From Aurantiochytrium sp. KH105 (taxonomy: Eukaryota; Sar; Bigyra; Thraustochytrida; Thraustochytriidae), in contig BGKB01000060.1 of the NCBI GenBank assembly GCA_003116975.1, positions 1 through 64,000 on the forward strand: a DNA stretch of 64,000 nucleotides, read 5' to 3'. Shown in pieces: positions 16,349 through 26,769 of the stretch. The notes beneath the pieces were generated by a model. The model had not been told where the DNA came from. It was given only the letters and a program-made list of their open reading frames with translations, and did no database searches. The stretch's first letter is position 1, and each line of letters opens with the position of its first letter. The position numbers and the translations under genes were made by a program.

Positions 16349-18434
16349 GTGCATGTTTTTCTGTTTCCTTCTTCCTCTTCCTTGTCCTCGTTTTCATTTC
16401 CTTGTTGTCGTTGTTGTTGTTCTTATTGTTGACCGGTTCCTTCTCGTTCAGCTTTTTGGTTTCCATCTCCTTCTCCGCCTCGACATCCTTGTCCTTCTTA
16501 TGGGCACTCTCAACCTTGTAAGCGATGATGTCGGCTGCATTCGGGTCCATGGCTAGCACATCCTTGGTGAGGTTGGTGAAGTCCTCGGTGAGACTATCCT
16601 CCACAGATTTGATCTTGCTCGATTTTTTGTGGCAGGCCACGAGTTCAAAGTCACTAATGGGGAGAAAATTTGTCACGTACTTGAAGATTCGACGTTCACT
16701 TTTGGCATCTTGCACGTCGTCTTTTTCGTTCGCAGCTTTCTCGTCAATTTCCATGTCTGCACTCGTAGCAGATACTTCGGAAAGTTCCGCGCTGGCTTGG
16801 CCATTTCCTGAGTTTGCAGTTAGCTTGCTCGGGCTGTCTGCATTTGCATTCGTCGCAGTATCGCCAACCTCCTCGTTTTCAGACTGAGATTCTGATCTCT
16901 TGCTCAACGCAGACTCCTTGCTTTCATCTTTGTCGATGCTCGTGGTAGTAGTGCTTTGGGTCTTGACTGCCTCGCCGCCGTCCTTAGGGACGTCAGATGC
17001 CGTTTCAGGGATCTTTGCATCTTTGCTCGTAGCAGATTTCCTGGTTTTATCATCCCCATCGCCCCTGCTCTCGGGCACCTCCTTCTTCGCCAAAGACTCC
17101 TTGTCATCTTCATCTTCACCTTCGACGGCCTCTTGCGCTTGCCCATCCACTCGGGAATCCTTTTCTGCATCCTTTTCAGCATCTTTGGCAGCATCCTTTT
17201 CTGCATCTTTTTCAGTATCCTTTTCTGCGTCCTTATCAGCATCCCTGTGCGAATTCTGCTTTTCTTGGAAATTCACATCAACTTGAGATTTCTCGTCAAG
17301 TTGAGAATCTTCGTTCATTTGAACATTCTTTGGAGTATCCTTCAAAGCATTCATTTGCTCTCGCGAATTCGTTTCTCCTTGCATATCCTTTTCGAATTGA
17401 GCATCCTTTTGTGCATCCTTTTGCATTCGTAACTCTTCGTGTTCTGGATGCTGCAGATTGTGGTCTTTGATGAAGTCGTGCGAGAAGACCTTTCGAACTT
17501 TACAACGAGAGTCCGCACCGAGCGACCTGCCAATGCCAGCCACGATGCTGTCGAGTTGCACGGGGAGATCTGCCCCCGGATCAATGGATACAATGTTTGC
17601 TGCCTCCAAGCGTGAAGCGATCCGAAGTTCAATACGATCACCCGGCTCAAGCTTCCAGAGCGATTTGTCCTTGATGGTGTGCGTAACAAGAGTGACCTGA
17701 CTCTTCTTATTCTCCTCTTCGGCTTCACGACTTGCCTCGAGTTTTTTATTCATTTCTTCCAGAGCTTCTTGCTCCAACTTTTGCAAGTGCTCTTCCCTTC
17801 TCTTTGCCCGTTCGTAGCAAGCGCGTGCAAGCTTGAGCGTTTTGGGGAGCGAGCTATTGAGACTTTTCAATGACTTTGTTTGGCCCTTTTTCTTTTTGAT
17901 TTCCTGCTGAAATTTCTTGTAGTTTGGGTCGTCTGGGATGAATTTAAATTTCATAAAGTCGTCACTGTACGGTCGCACCCCGAAGAACGACTTAAAAGGA
18001 TCGAGAAACATGACCAAGTGCCCTTCTTCTTCCGAGTCGAGATTCTGGAGAATAAGTTCGTCGTCAGTGCTCAGCAACTCTCTGTCGCGGATCAGCAAAC
18101 ATGGCCAACGCACATGCTCTTGATCCATGTAGCCTCGACTCCAGTATAATTCACTCCTTTCTGCGTTAATAACCGCTGGATGTTTGAACATTTTGAAGCC
18201 TTCCATCGTGGAAGAAGCTTTATTCCCCGCGTCATCCACATCAGTCGGGTCCGGCTCCACTTTGGTCGGATCCGGCTTCATGTCAACCTTCGAGATTTCT
18301 TCCTCCTCCGGCGGTGGCTTTGTTGGATTCTCACGCCGATGGATGTCCAGCAGCGTTTCCAAGTCGCTTTCGGACTCCGAGTCGGAGTCGTTCAGGTTTG
18401 AGACTCCCGTCTCCTTCTCCTTTGTCGTTGCCAT
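16305..18434 (-). CDS. Acidic repeat-rich nuclear protein with PWWP-like N-terminal domain, 709 aa
   Basis: ATG 18434 (MATTKEKE) is the first real start; the open frame upstream of it begins with TTG. Residues ~85-185 resemble a PWWP domain: ELYWSRGYM, VRWPCLLI in place of the Pro-Trp-Trp-Pro turn, VMFLDPFKSFFGVRPY, and a helix FMKFKFIPDD..YKKFQQEI. A second compact region near 265-340 contains KLEPGDRIELRI. From ~350 to 470 come tandem KDAEKDAEKD/KDAQ repeats, then Glu/Asp/Lys/Ser-rich disorder, and a short folded patch near 600-650 (FKYVTNFLPISDFELVACHK). The C-terminus is strongly basic (TRTRKRKKE, VKRRASARLMKR), a likely nuclear localisation signal. PWWP domains bind methylated histone tails and DNA; a chromatin role is inference. 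Coding ends overlap EXO1 by 44 bp. Confidence 0.7.
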   Translation of the reverse strand: MATTKEKETGVSNLNDSDSESESDLETLLDIHRRENPTKPPPEEEEISKVDMKPDPTKVEPDPTDVDDAGNKASSTMEGFKMFKHPAVINAERSELYWSRGYMDQEHVRWPCLLIRDRELLSTDDELILQNLDSEEEGHLVMFLDPFKSFFGVRPYSDDFMKFKFIPDDPNYKKFQQEIKKKKGQTKSLKSLNSSLPKTLKLARACYERAKRREEHLQKLEQEALEEMNKKLEASREAEEENKKSQVTLVTHTIKDKSLWKLEPGDRIELRIASRLEAANIVSIDPGADLPVQLDSIVAGIGRSLGADSRCKVRKVFSHDFIKDHNLQHPEHEELRMQKDAQKDAQFEKDMQGETNSREQMNALKDTPKNVQMNEDSQLDEKSQVDVNFQEKQNSHRDADKDAEKDTEKDAEKDAAKDAEKDAEKDSRVDGQAQEAVEGEDEDDKESLAKKEVPESRGDGDDKTRKSATSKDAKIPETASDVPKDGGEAVKTQSTTTTSIDKDESKESALSKRSESQSENEEVGDTATNANADSPSKLTANSGNGQASAELSEVSATSADMEIDEKAANEKDDVQDAKSERRIFKYVTNFLPISDFELVACHKKSSKIKSVEDSLTEDFTNLTKDVLAMDPNAADIIAYKVESAHKKDKDVEAEKEMETKKLNEKEPVNNKNNNNDNKEMKTRTRKRKKETEKHAPTVKRRASARLMKR

Positions 18435-19008
18435 GGCTTTCCCGTTCTTGCCCGCCAACGAGGCTGCTTGCGCAGCGGCGGCCAGCGGAGAGTTGCAGCG
18501 CAAGATTCACCCACTCGCACGCCGGCGAGGCACGATAGCGTTCTGCGGACCCAAGCTCGCGCTCGCCTCGTGACGCTAAGATCGCCCTGAGATCGAGGTT
18601 TGCTTCGTTACTAAGTAGTATCATGAATCGCCAGGCCTAACCACGGCGCGCTCCACTCTTGGGCCGCCACAAGTCGGTTATACGGAGCATGCAAGTGGGG
18701 TATTACTCTATATCGCACTTTCCGCAATTGAAGCTTCTCCGTGCGCAAGGCCGTCGCGCTCCTCTTGCGCTCTCGTCACTCTCCATCTTCTTCATCCCGT
18801 TGGTGTCGATCGGCACGGCGACGAGACCTCGTCCGAGCTTCAGGCTAGGGTTTAACGTGAGGCTTCCGGCGCAAAGTCACAATGTTTCTCGATTCATTCA
18901 TTCTTTTCGCGCCTCGTTCATTCTTATGTATTATACTCCTTGATGTAAAACGGGCGGGTCGATGTTTTAAGGACCACCAAGGGCGCAAAGTCGCGGCGGT
19001 TGGGCACC
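18435..19008. promoter_or_regulatory. Divergent promoter region, PWWP-like (-) / Spc24 (+)
   Basis: The 574-bp gap should serve both genes. TTTTCGCGCC at 18904-18913, about 95 bp before the Spc24 ATG, matches an E2F/DP site. GGCGCAAAG occurs at about 18868 and 18983. No TATA box is evident. Confidence 0.5.
18904..18913 (+). promoter_or_regulatory. Candidate E2F/DP binding site
   Basis: TTTTCGCGCC matches the E2F consensus TTTSSCGC and lies close upstream of the start of a kinetochore gene, a typical G1/S- or cell-cycle-regulated class. Confidence 0.4.
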
Positions 19009-19794
19009 ATGGCAGAGCGAGAAAGCGAGAGCGGCAACAACGACGACAACGAGGAGGACGACGAGGACGAGAAGGAGCGAGACGACACGTTCGAGGAGAT
19101 AATAGTAGACCAGCTCGAAGAAACCACGATGAGCGACGTCGAGGCCAAGGGCGCCATAGCAGGGGTGGAGGAGGAGGAAGAGGAGGAGACGCAGGAGCAG
19201 TGGGCGTCGATGCAGCAGATCCTGGAGGAGGTCTCCGTGCTCGCGCATGAAAAGACCGAGCTGGAAGCCGTAGAAGGTGCAGGAAAACTTGCCAGAGAGG
19301 TAAGGGAAAGGTACGCGCGCGCAAAGGACAATGCCGCAGAGGCGATTCGTAAATGCACGCAGGACGTCACGGACGCGCGGGAAAAAGCAGAGGCATTTGC
19401 AGCACAGACGCCGACAAGCCCGGAAATCGAGGCGCTGGAGCAAGAGCGCATCGCACTCCTAAAGAGACTAGAGGACGCCAATGAAGACCAAGACGCTCTC
19501 TTGAAGTTAGTGGCTGATCTTGAGGCTAAAGTAGCCAGGACCGAAGAGGAACTCAAGCTTGCTCGTCAAGCAGAGGATAAGGCCCTGCCCAAAATGATGC
19601 ATTCTCTCAGCCTGTACTCGACCATTTCCAAGATCAAGTGGGACCTTGAATCGTCGAACCCTCGCAAGGGCGTCTTTCAGGGTACTGTGGTGAATCCGGA
19701 TGAGGGGTATGTCAAGGATTTTCGCATCGATGAGGGATCAAAGACGCCTTTTCAGGTTGCCAATCAGCTCTGGGACATTATCAACGCAGCATGA
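19009..19794 (+). CDS. SPC24: Kinetochore protein Spc24 (NDC80 complex subunit), 261 aa
   Basis: The ATG at 19009 has context CACCATGG; the codons before it (TTG GGC ACC) have no start. The first ~65 residues are very acidic. Residues ~65-195 are a coiled coil (HEKTELEAVEGAGKLAREV ... LEAKVARTEEELKLARQAED). The last ~65 residues match the Spc24 globular (RWD) head: LSLYSTISKIKWDLES, then GVFQGTVV, then KDFRIDEGS and a closing helix FQVANQLWDIINAA, parallel to the animal LYHQVSKIEWD...LWSLVD pattern. Spc24 pairs with Spc25 and links the NDC80 complex to the inner kinetochore. The acidic N-terminus is longer than in animals. No Spc25 is in the window. Confidence 0.85.
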   Translation: MAERESESGNNDDNEEDDEDEKERDDTFEEIIVDQLEETTMSDVEAKGAIAGVEEEEEEETQEQWASMQQILEEVSVLAHEKTELEAVEGAGKLAREVRERYARAKDNAAEAIRKCTQDVTDAREKAEAFAAQTPTSPEIEALEQERIALLKRLEDANEDQDALLKLVADLEAKVARTEEELKLARQAEDKALPKMMHSLSLYSTISKIKWDLESSNPRKGVFQGTVVNPDEGYVKDFRIDEGSKTPFQVANQLWDIINAA

Positions 19795-20430
19795 GTCTCC
19801 TTTCGGAGGACTCCTTTTTTCCTTTTCTTTCATGCAATCGACGAGGCAACCCCTTCTTCTCCTTTGTTTTCTAATGTATCCATGAATTACTCTTCGCCTG
19901 ACTAGTTTCTTTTGCCTCTCGTTTAGAGACATTTTTTGAAAGGAAAGCGGGCGGCTCTCGCAAACAAAATGCCTGCGTAAAGCTATACTTTCGTTAAAAA
20001 ACCATTACGTCTTGAGATGAGAGCACAAATGTACGTTCAATGCGACTTTTCTCTTGCGTTTCCAATTTGAAAATCTCGCCGTCATGTGCTTGCAGATCCC
20101 AGAATGCCCCCTTTCACCTCGTCGTTGCGTGACCATTCACAAGTGATACATCAATGTCGCGACAGAACTGCTCCAAATTCTGCAAGGAAGATGCGCGCAC
20201 ACAGAGCACTAGCTTCACCTCATATAAATTAACGATGAGCAAACTATGAAAAAAAATACGAAACGCCCGGGGGGCTTGCAAGAACGAGCCACAAGCAGGC
20301 AGAAACGGTTCTCTCGTCGACATGCTCACATCTTTCGAAGGCAACAAGACCACTACACTACATAAGATTAGATAGCTTCGTTGTTCTAAGAAGTAGACGA
20401 TTCCAATGCTAAGATGACGTTGCGTATGGT
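19795..20430. other. Convergent 3' flanks of Spc24 and MON2
   Basis: About 640 bp with moderate AT content and no credible gene, repeat or RNA. It should hold the 3' UTRs of both genes. Confidence 0.5.
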
Positions 20431-23400
20431 TCAGTCGCGGTCCGACACGAGGCCATTGCTGACAATTTCTAAAATCTCATAAATGGCTTGTCGAACCTCA
20501 CGATTGTCCACGAGTACAAAGCGATTCAAGATTGGCAAAAGCAGCAGCAAATGAGCCTTGCTTCCGCAACGCTCAAGCGTGGCGCGATCAAAGCGCTCTA
20601 AATACATTGGCGGGACTTCCTTGAACTCGACGTCGCGTAGTTTCCTTAGCATTGCCACGGCGTCTGCTTCCATTCGCGCCTGGTCTTCCGCCCCTCGTTG
20701 TTCCCAGGATTCCTCAAAAAAGGTCACAACTACTTGCTCGACGCCATGCAAAAGCGTCATCAAAATTTGCTGCGAGAGTTCGGAAGACCCCGAAGAACCA
20801 TACGACGATAATGTCAAGAGGTGATCGAGACACACGCGGCCGATCATCAGACGATCCATGGCGGCGACGCTGGCATGAGTCTCGCCCTCCGCATGCTTGC
20901 TGGCGCCGCTCCACGCGTCCTGCAAAGTACATCCGCTTTGAAGCAGATTGAAGAGCTGTGCCTGGACGTCACTCGGGACACAAGAAGCTACCACAAGAGG
21001 CCGCGCCTCCTCCATGACTACATCCAGCAATGCGAGTGCTTCCCTTGTCGGAATGTCGACACGCTTGGCAAAGACTTGGCTTGTGTGGCGGGCTTGGCCT
21101 AGCATCAGGGCGTGCAACATGTCCAAAAGACTGATCCAGATGTCTTGAACTCGTGACGCTGCCCATCCGCAAGTGGACAGAGACCTCAAACCGAATTTGA
21201 CGATGGGCTGCAACGACGCAAGGTCCCAGGCAGGTCCATCTTCTGGCACCGCGTTATCGACCTCGCCAGACGCGAGCGAAAGCACTTCCCGTACGGTATC
21301 TTCAAAGACCAGCGCTCGAGCTGCTGAAGGAGCATGACGCTCAAAGTGCAGAGCAAAGAGCTCCCTCGATTTGTCCGCAAACCCTGTCGAGTAGCCATGT
21401 CCATCTGAATCTCCACGCGCAAAAGCACGCAGCACATTAAAGACGATGGGCCACATGGCATCCTCCAACGGAGGAAGGCTTTCTACGAGCCGCATTACAG
21501 CGCGCTCTAGACTTGTCAGATGCTTTGAGCGTGCTGCAAAGCACTCTAAGAGACGTTGGATGAGATCGAGAACTGCAGTCATGACCTCGCGGCTCCGCAG
21601 CATGCCAGACCCCGTATTGTTGGAGTACAGATCGCAGATACCGTTCACGAGCTCTGTTGCCACCTCGGCTGTGGCCACTCCGCTCAAGCTCATTGTCGTC
21701 GGGTCCCCAGAAGTCGGCGTTGTCTCAGTCGCCGCGCCTCCTCCGCCTCCTCCTCCTCCTCCTCCTTCAGCAGCCTGATTCACACGCGCCGTGATATCCT
21801 CGTACACATCCCACACGAGCGTCCAGAGCTCGTGAACTGGCGTGCCCGCCGGCAGCACAAGCGTTCCATTGGGTGTTTTTCCTGCCGAAGATGACGAAGA
21901 GGACGACGACGAAGCGATGGAGGATTTAGACGTCGTTGAAGATGCTGCCTCAGCCGCTGCCAATTGCGCCGGACTCAGATTATCTACTCGTACTAGCGCA
22001 CCATTGATGACTTGCATACCCACGGCAGCATAGCGCGCCTTGGAGCTCCCCGTGACGAGCGCGCCAAGTTCTTGCAGGGAGCGCGCGCAAGCGACGCCGA
22101 CTTTTGCAGGCGGATGCTTGATCATCACGCCGCGGATCGTCTCCAAAATAATCTCCCAACTTTTCAGCGACCAATTCGTGCCGCCAGAGTATTGCACACA
22201 TGCACGCACCACCCGCGCCGCGCCCTGAATTGCCGTCACAATAGTCTCGCGCCATTGCTTCTCAAGGGTATCTAGTGAGTGATGGACTTGCGCGCGCTTT
22301 TGACTCAAACGGCCAAGAACCTCGCCGTGGACTTGATCCGACGAAGCCTGCGAGCCTCTTGCAATGATCTCATTCAAGAGCGGAAACACGATGCCCAATG
22401 TGCACGTTCGCCAAGAGTCCCTGGTCAACTTTTGCGCAGACGCAACGATAATCGAACACAATGTGCGCACCGCGCAGCTGCGCACCTCTGGCCGCTGATC
22501 GAGACTGAGCACAGCCAGCTGCTCCATGCAAAAGAGAAGCAACGTGTTACACTCGGCCAGATCAGCCGACGTGTCCCCGGCCTTTTGGGCAGCTGCTAGT
22601 TCTGGACATGCACGCTGTACGTGATCGCACATGGTCCATAGCATGGTGATGGACGTCAGACTGATGTTCACGTGAGGCTCCTGCTGTCCAAAGGCGCAAA
22701 TGCAGAGCGCCAGCTCTTTCTTATGCTGCAAAGAAAGACCAGGCAAAAAGTCGTCGACAATGAGCTGCACGGATTTAAAGGCAGTCGGCACAAGCCTTTC
22801 GACATCCGAGCGCTTATAGTCTGGGACGGAAAAGCTCTCCGCGTCTGTTTTCGCCTTGACCACCCCTGTGACGCGACTGAGCTCCGCAATGAGTATGCGC
22901 CAGCCGCCACCCAGCAAGTGCCCGCACGTGCCAATGATGCGGCCCATTGCCTGAATAGTGGCTTCTCGCGCATCAATGTGATGAGAGCGCAAAAGATGGG
23001 CAAAGCCTTCAATCAATTCCACTTGCAAACTGCTCGGCGGCGGGTACGAGGTCGGCACCGCCGCCGAACCGTCTGCTCCCTTGCGCCCAATGCTTTTCAC
23101 TGGTCTTGGCACAGAAGCCTCGCTGGATGCATTTGTACCCAGACCTCGTTGCACGGAAGCTTCGGGGGCAACTGGAGCAAGGAGTCCGCTCTTGCTACGA
23201 GGTGGATACGAGCTTTCAGCACCGTGCTTGGCCTCGCGTGAGCTTCCGCTCGCTTCGTTGCAAGCGTCTTTCGAGAGTGCCTCTCCGTTCGGTCCTCCTT
23301 CGAATAGGAGTGCGCTCGTGACGAGCTCTTCCATTGCATGCACGCCATACAAGCGCAATTTGGGATCACTCTTGCTGGCGACAGTTGAAAGAACATTTTG

Positions 23401-26400
23401 CGTCATTTCCCAAAGCAGTCCGATGCGAAACATGTTGAGTTTCGTCGTCTCCACAAGTTTTTCGATGGCAAATGGCGGGTTCCGGTAGGTTGCACGTGCA
23501 ATGAAGCCGTCGATGACGCCCGCATCGGTTCCTAGTCCAGTGCCCATGGCGCTCGGGGGTGTGCTTGATCGCGCAGGCGGAGTGAGCGATCGGCCATCGC
23601 GGCCCCTCGCGCTTGGACTCGAACCGTTCGGAGCTCCGGCCCGCGAGGTTGACAATGATGGTACCGTGGACAAGGACGAGGATCTTGGTCCTGAGGGCAT
23701 TCGTGGAGAAGGATGTGCCCCAACCGCCGGGTCATGATGCGCTGAAGGGTGAAAGTCTTTGTGATGTTCCAGAGTGAGGTCAATACCAAGATCGGGCATG
23801 TCACCTTCATCGTCAGACGCCAGGCCATCGGGGTCATCTTCGCCGTCGTAGGTTACTGATGTCAGAGTGGCAGTGGCGGCATCGGCAAGGGTGTTTGTAA
23901 AGTTCATGACCGTAGACGAAATCCACCCCTCGCTTTCGCCCTGGCGCAGACGTGAAGGCAGCACGGTTGGCGCGGAAGAGTCGGCGCGCTGATGAGCAGT
24001 ACCTGCTCGCGAAGGTGAGCCGGTCGGGGCTGCTGTGCGCATTGTCTCGGTGTGCGCGAGGACAGTAAAACTCAGCTGGGTAAGGGCGGTTTGGATGTGA
24101 ATGAGTGCGTCTTCGTCCAAATATTTGGTCGAGTTGAAAAGGAAGCGAAGCATTGACTCAACAATTGCCATTTCGTCGTCGACGAGATGCCACTCTGATT
24201 CATTCGACATGGCAGAGGAGGAGCCTCCGGGACCATGACGCGCGTCCCCTGGTCTAGGGCCCATGCCTGTGACGTGAACTGTCCCCGATGTTGTGAGTTT
24301 CTTTTCGATTGCAACGCAAAACATAATGTGGTCGAGCTGCTCGAATGTCTCGAGCACAATATGCCAGGCGGTGCCCAGAATTGAACCCAAGCCATGAGCG
24401 ATGTTGAACAGGGCCTTGAGAGCTTGCAGATGCTTGGGTTCAAGTTCTTTTCCGCTTCGAGAGAGCACAGACATTTGCTGCGGTACAATCGCCGCCGAAG
24501 AGTGCCAATTGGGGAGCGAGAAATTGCACAGCGACAGAATGAACGCATTGCGAGCCTCGACGAGGTCCACGATGCCGCAGGTATTGGTCATGGACATGTA
24601 GGCCTTGAGAATAAACTGCACAACATTTTCATTGTTGCAACTCTGGAGAAGCAACGCCAAAGCGCGCAGCATTGGCTCCCAGCAGATAATCATCATTTCA
24701 CGAACCGTGTCACGCCGCATAGCATCTTCGCGGATCTGATCTCGTACGTCGACAGAATCCACGGGGGGCGATGACGGCCTCGTTTTCCCTAGCTCTGGCG
24801 TGTTTAAGCGCAGAGTCGGTGACCCAGACCCGACCGAATCATCGTCAGCTCCGGCCAAGAACAGTGAGGAAGATTTTTTTGCGAGCAACGGGGGCGAGCT
24901 CGCACTGTCGCTTCGACGCGAATTGACTTTACCAATATGCACCACGGATGCGACCATGGGCTGAGAATTGCTTCCGCTTGCTCCGCTGCCGCCGCCTCCG
25001 CCGGCACCACCGCCGCTACCGTTATTCCCGCCGCTGAGAATACAGTTCGAGAGCGCCATTCCATCCGCAATGGAGGCAAGGCACTCTGCAGCCAAAAGTG
25101 TGACGAGTGAAACGCTTAGGTTGCTGGGCGGGGCTTCCTCACTGAGAAGGTCGAGACCTTTGGTGGGTCGCGCTGCGATGGCATCGATGCCTTCTGCGAC
25201 ATTTGGATCCTTGACGACGACACTGACGAGCTTGCAGAGAGCGTCGACGACGCAAATGAAGACGGATCGTGGCGGTTCGCTGTGCGCCAATCCATTCGTG
25301 GCTCGTGCTTCGTCTTCCTCTGCGGCAGCCACGGCTGCCATGGCAAACGATGAAGAGTTGGCAACCGCACTAGAATGCGACGCCTTAGGAAGGTCGTCGG
25401 TGACTGGCATTATGATTTGCTGCAACTCGCCCAGCAAGTCCTGACGAGAAAGTAAAATGTTGAGCGTCTCGAGCGTGAGCACGCGGTGCCACAATGGTGT
25501 CACGTATCGAGGTTTGGCCAGACCCGAGGCGCCCGGGTCGTCATCGAGCATATCAAGCAGCGTCTTGAAAAGTGTCTTGACGTCTTGCGCGGGAATGACA
25601 GTGCGCAGCTCGCACAAAAGCACGACAACAGTACGGAGCATGCGCACCATGAGTTGCCAGTCGCAGCGGCCACCAAAAGCGCGCTCCAATACGGGGCAGA
25701 TTCTCGTCCGGACAAAGTTTGCGTACGGTCCCGCTTCATCGCCAAGGAGGAAGAGCGACGCGTGATTGGAAAGAATCGTTTCAAGTAACTCGAGCGCCAA
25801 ACTTCGAGGCATGCGCCGGATTGCACTCGGGGCCCCGAACTGCTGTTGGCGCTGCGGATCACGGGAGGCATCCATGTCGGGAAGGCTTGCGTGTCCACCG
25901 CTGTTCGGAGCCAGATGGGTCCCTGCGGCTCCAATGGCCTCGCTTCCACTGATTGGCCCTGCAGATCCAGATCGCCCAGAAGTCCCTGTGCGAAAGAAAG
26001 GCGAGATGCGTCCTGACGCAGACGTTCCCGTAGAGCTACCGCTACTTGTGCTCGAGCCGTACGACGCCATGGATGCAGAGCGAGAAGGAAGGCTCCCCCC
26101 GGCAGCACCGCGCTCGATAATTTGGGTGAGCTCCTCGAGAAGGTGCATGGCGCTCACGCTATTCTGCGCGAGGTTGCGAGACTGCAGCGGCGAAAGCGTC
26201 GTTGGATCTTCCTTTGCAGCTTGTTCGACGCGCTCAAAGACGCTTGTCAGAATCTGTGTGAGCGCCGCAGACGCAAGTCCTGGATCTTGGTCATAAATTG
26301 AGCAACACAAACCGACTGTCTCGAGCAGAAGATCCTCTTGAACGGGATGCACCTTGGACATGATGAGCAGGGGCAGCGTCTGCACGACTTTGACTTCAAT

Positions 26401-26769
26401 ATCCTTGTAGTGTCGAACTTCGCGCTGCGCCTGGATGCGCAGAACGTGCATGACATGAAGCCGCTCGTCGGGGCCAAGCGCATCCGCATGGAGGAGACGC
26501 TGAATGGAGCTGAGAGCCACGACTACGAGTTTAATAGGAGCATTGTGGTGGTTGCAAGCGAGAAGGAACGGCCGAAAGACATCCTCGAGACGACCCTGTA
26601 CAGGCTCACCCTGCGCGACCTTGTCGGCAAAGCTTGCGTATTCGGATCTCGCGGCGGTGAGCTTTGCGAGACCAATTTGCGCGGCCTCTCTCACAGCAGA
26701 TAGACTGCGGCCCGCCTCGTTTGCGAGCGTGCGCAGATCATTCTCCAGCTGCGTGATTGTGCCCGACAT
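20431..26769 (-). CDS. MON2: MON2-like protein (large DCB/HUS protein related to Arf-GEFs), 2112 aa
   Basis: A single frame of 2112 codons from ATG 26769. The N-terminus (LENDLRTLANEAGRSLSAVREAAQIGLAKL ... FRPFLLACNHHNAPIKLVVVALSSIQRLL) is the DCB domain shared by MON2 and the BIG/GBF Arf-GEFs, and the HUS box region follows. No Sec7 catalytic domain is present, which separates MON2 from the GEFs. The C-terminal ~700 residues are helical MON2-type repeats (LFALHFERHAP, RPLVVASCVPSDVQAQLFNLLQ). Ser/Gly-rich low-complexity inserts (around residues 230-300, 640-700, 980-1080 and a poly-Gly run near 1670) lengthen it beyond the ~1700 residues usual in animals. MON2 works at the trans-Golgi/endosome with Dop1 and a P4-ATPase in membrane recycling. 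No intron is needed. Confidence 0.9.
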   Translation of the reverse strand: MSGTITQLENDLRTLANEAGRSLSAVREAAQIGLAKLTAARSEYASFADKVAQGEPVQGRLEDVFRPFLLACNHHNAPIKLVVVALSSIQRLLHADALGPDERLHVMHVLRIQAQREVRHYKDIEVKVVQTLPLLIMSKVHPVQEDLLLETVGLCCSIYDQDPGLASAALTQILTSVFERVEQAAKEDPTTLSPLQSRNLAQNSVSAMHLLEELTQIIERGAAGGSLPSRSASMASYGSSTSSGSSTGTSASGRISPFFRTGTSGRSGSAGPISGSEAIGAAGTHLAPNSGGHASLPDMDASRDPQRQQQFGAPSAIRRMPRSLALELLETILSNHASLFLLGDEAGPYANFVRTRICPVLERAFGGRCDWQLMVRMLRTVVVLLCELRTVIPAQDVKTLFKTLLDMLDDDPGASGLAKPRYVTPLWHRVLTLETLNILLSRQDLLGELQQIIMPVTDDLPKASHSSAVANSSSFAMAAVAAAEEDEARATNGLAHSEPPRSVFICVVDALCKLVSVVVKDPNVAEGIDAIAARPTKGLDLLSEEAPPSNLSVSLVTLLAAECLASIADGMALSNCILSGGNNGSGGGAGGGGGSGASGSNSQPMVASVVHIGKVNSRRSDSASSPPLLAKKSSSLFLAGADDDSVGSGSPTLRLNTPELGKTRPSSPPVDSVDVRDQIREDAMRRDTVREMMIICWEPMLRALALLLQSCNNENVVQFILKAYMSMTNTCGIVDLVEARNAFILSLCNFSLPNWHSSAAIVPQQMSVLSRSGKELEPKHLQALKALFNIAHGLGSILGTAWHIVLETFEQLDHIMFCVAIEKKLTTSGTVHVTGMGPRPGDARHGPGGSSSAMSNESEWHLVDDEMAIVESMLRFLFNSTKYLDEDALIHIQTALTQLSFTVLAHTETMRTAAPTGSPSRAGTAHQRADSSAPTVLPSRLRQGESEGWISSTVMNFTNTLADAATATLTSVTYDGEDDPDGLASDDEGDMPDLGIDLTLEHHKDFHPSAHHDPAVGAHPSPRMPSGPRSSSLSTVPSLSTSRAGAPNGSSPSARGRDGRSLTPPARSSTPPSAMGTGLGTDAGVIDGFIARATYRNPPFAIEKLVETTKLNMFRIGLLWEMTQNVLSTVASKSDPKLRLYGVHAMEELVTSALLFEGGPNGEALSKDACNEASGSSREAKHGAESSYPPRSKSGLLAPVAPEASVQRGLGTNASSEASVPRPVKSIGRKGADGSAAVPTSYPPPSSLQVELIEGFAHLLRSHHIDAREATIQAMGRIIGTCGHLLGGGWRILIAELSRVTGVVKAKTDAESFSVPDYKRSDVERLVPTAFKSVQLIVDDFLPGLSLQHKKELALCICAFGQQEPHVNISLTSITMLWTMCDHVQRACPELAAAQKAGDTSADLAECNTLLLFCMEQLAVLSLDQRPEVRSCAVRTLCSIIVASAQKLTRDSWRTCTLGIVFPLLNEIIARGSQASSDQVHGEVLGRLSQKRAQVHHSLDTLEKQWRETIVTAIQGAARVVRACVQYSGGTNWSLKSWEIILETIRGVMIKHPPAKVGVACARSLQELGALVTGSSKARYAAVGMQVINGALVRVDNLSPAQLAAAEAASSTTSKSSIASSSSSSSSSAGKTPNGTLVLPAGTPVHELWTLVWDVYEDITARVNQAAEGGGGGGGGGGAATETTPTSGDPTTMSLSGVATAEVATELVNGICDLYSNNTGSGMLRSREVMTAVLDLIQRLLECFAARSKHLTSLERAVMRLVESLPPLEDAMWPIVFNVLRAFARGDSDGHGYSTGFADKSRELFALHFERHAPSAARALVFEDTVREVLSLASGEVDNAVPEDGPAWDLASLQPIVKFGLRSLSTCGWAASRVQDIWISLLDMLHALMLGQARHTSQVFAKRVDIPTREALALLDVVMEEARPLVVASCVPSDVQAQLFNLLQSGCTLQDAWSGASKHAEGETHASVAAMDRLMIGRVCLDHLLTLSSYGSSGSSELSQQILMTLLHGVEQVVVTFFEESWEQRGAEDQARMEADAVAMLRKLRDVEFKEVPPMYLERFDRATLERCGSKAHLLLLLPILNRFVLVDNREVRQAIYEILEIVSNGLVSDRD

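Noticed and set aside
19700-20353. Small frames between Spc24 and MON2
   Set aside because: Short, without conserved pattern, in a convergent 3' flank.
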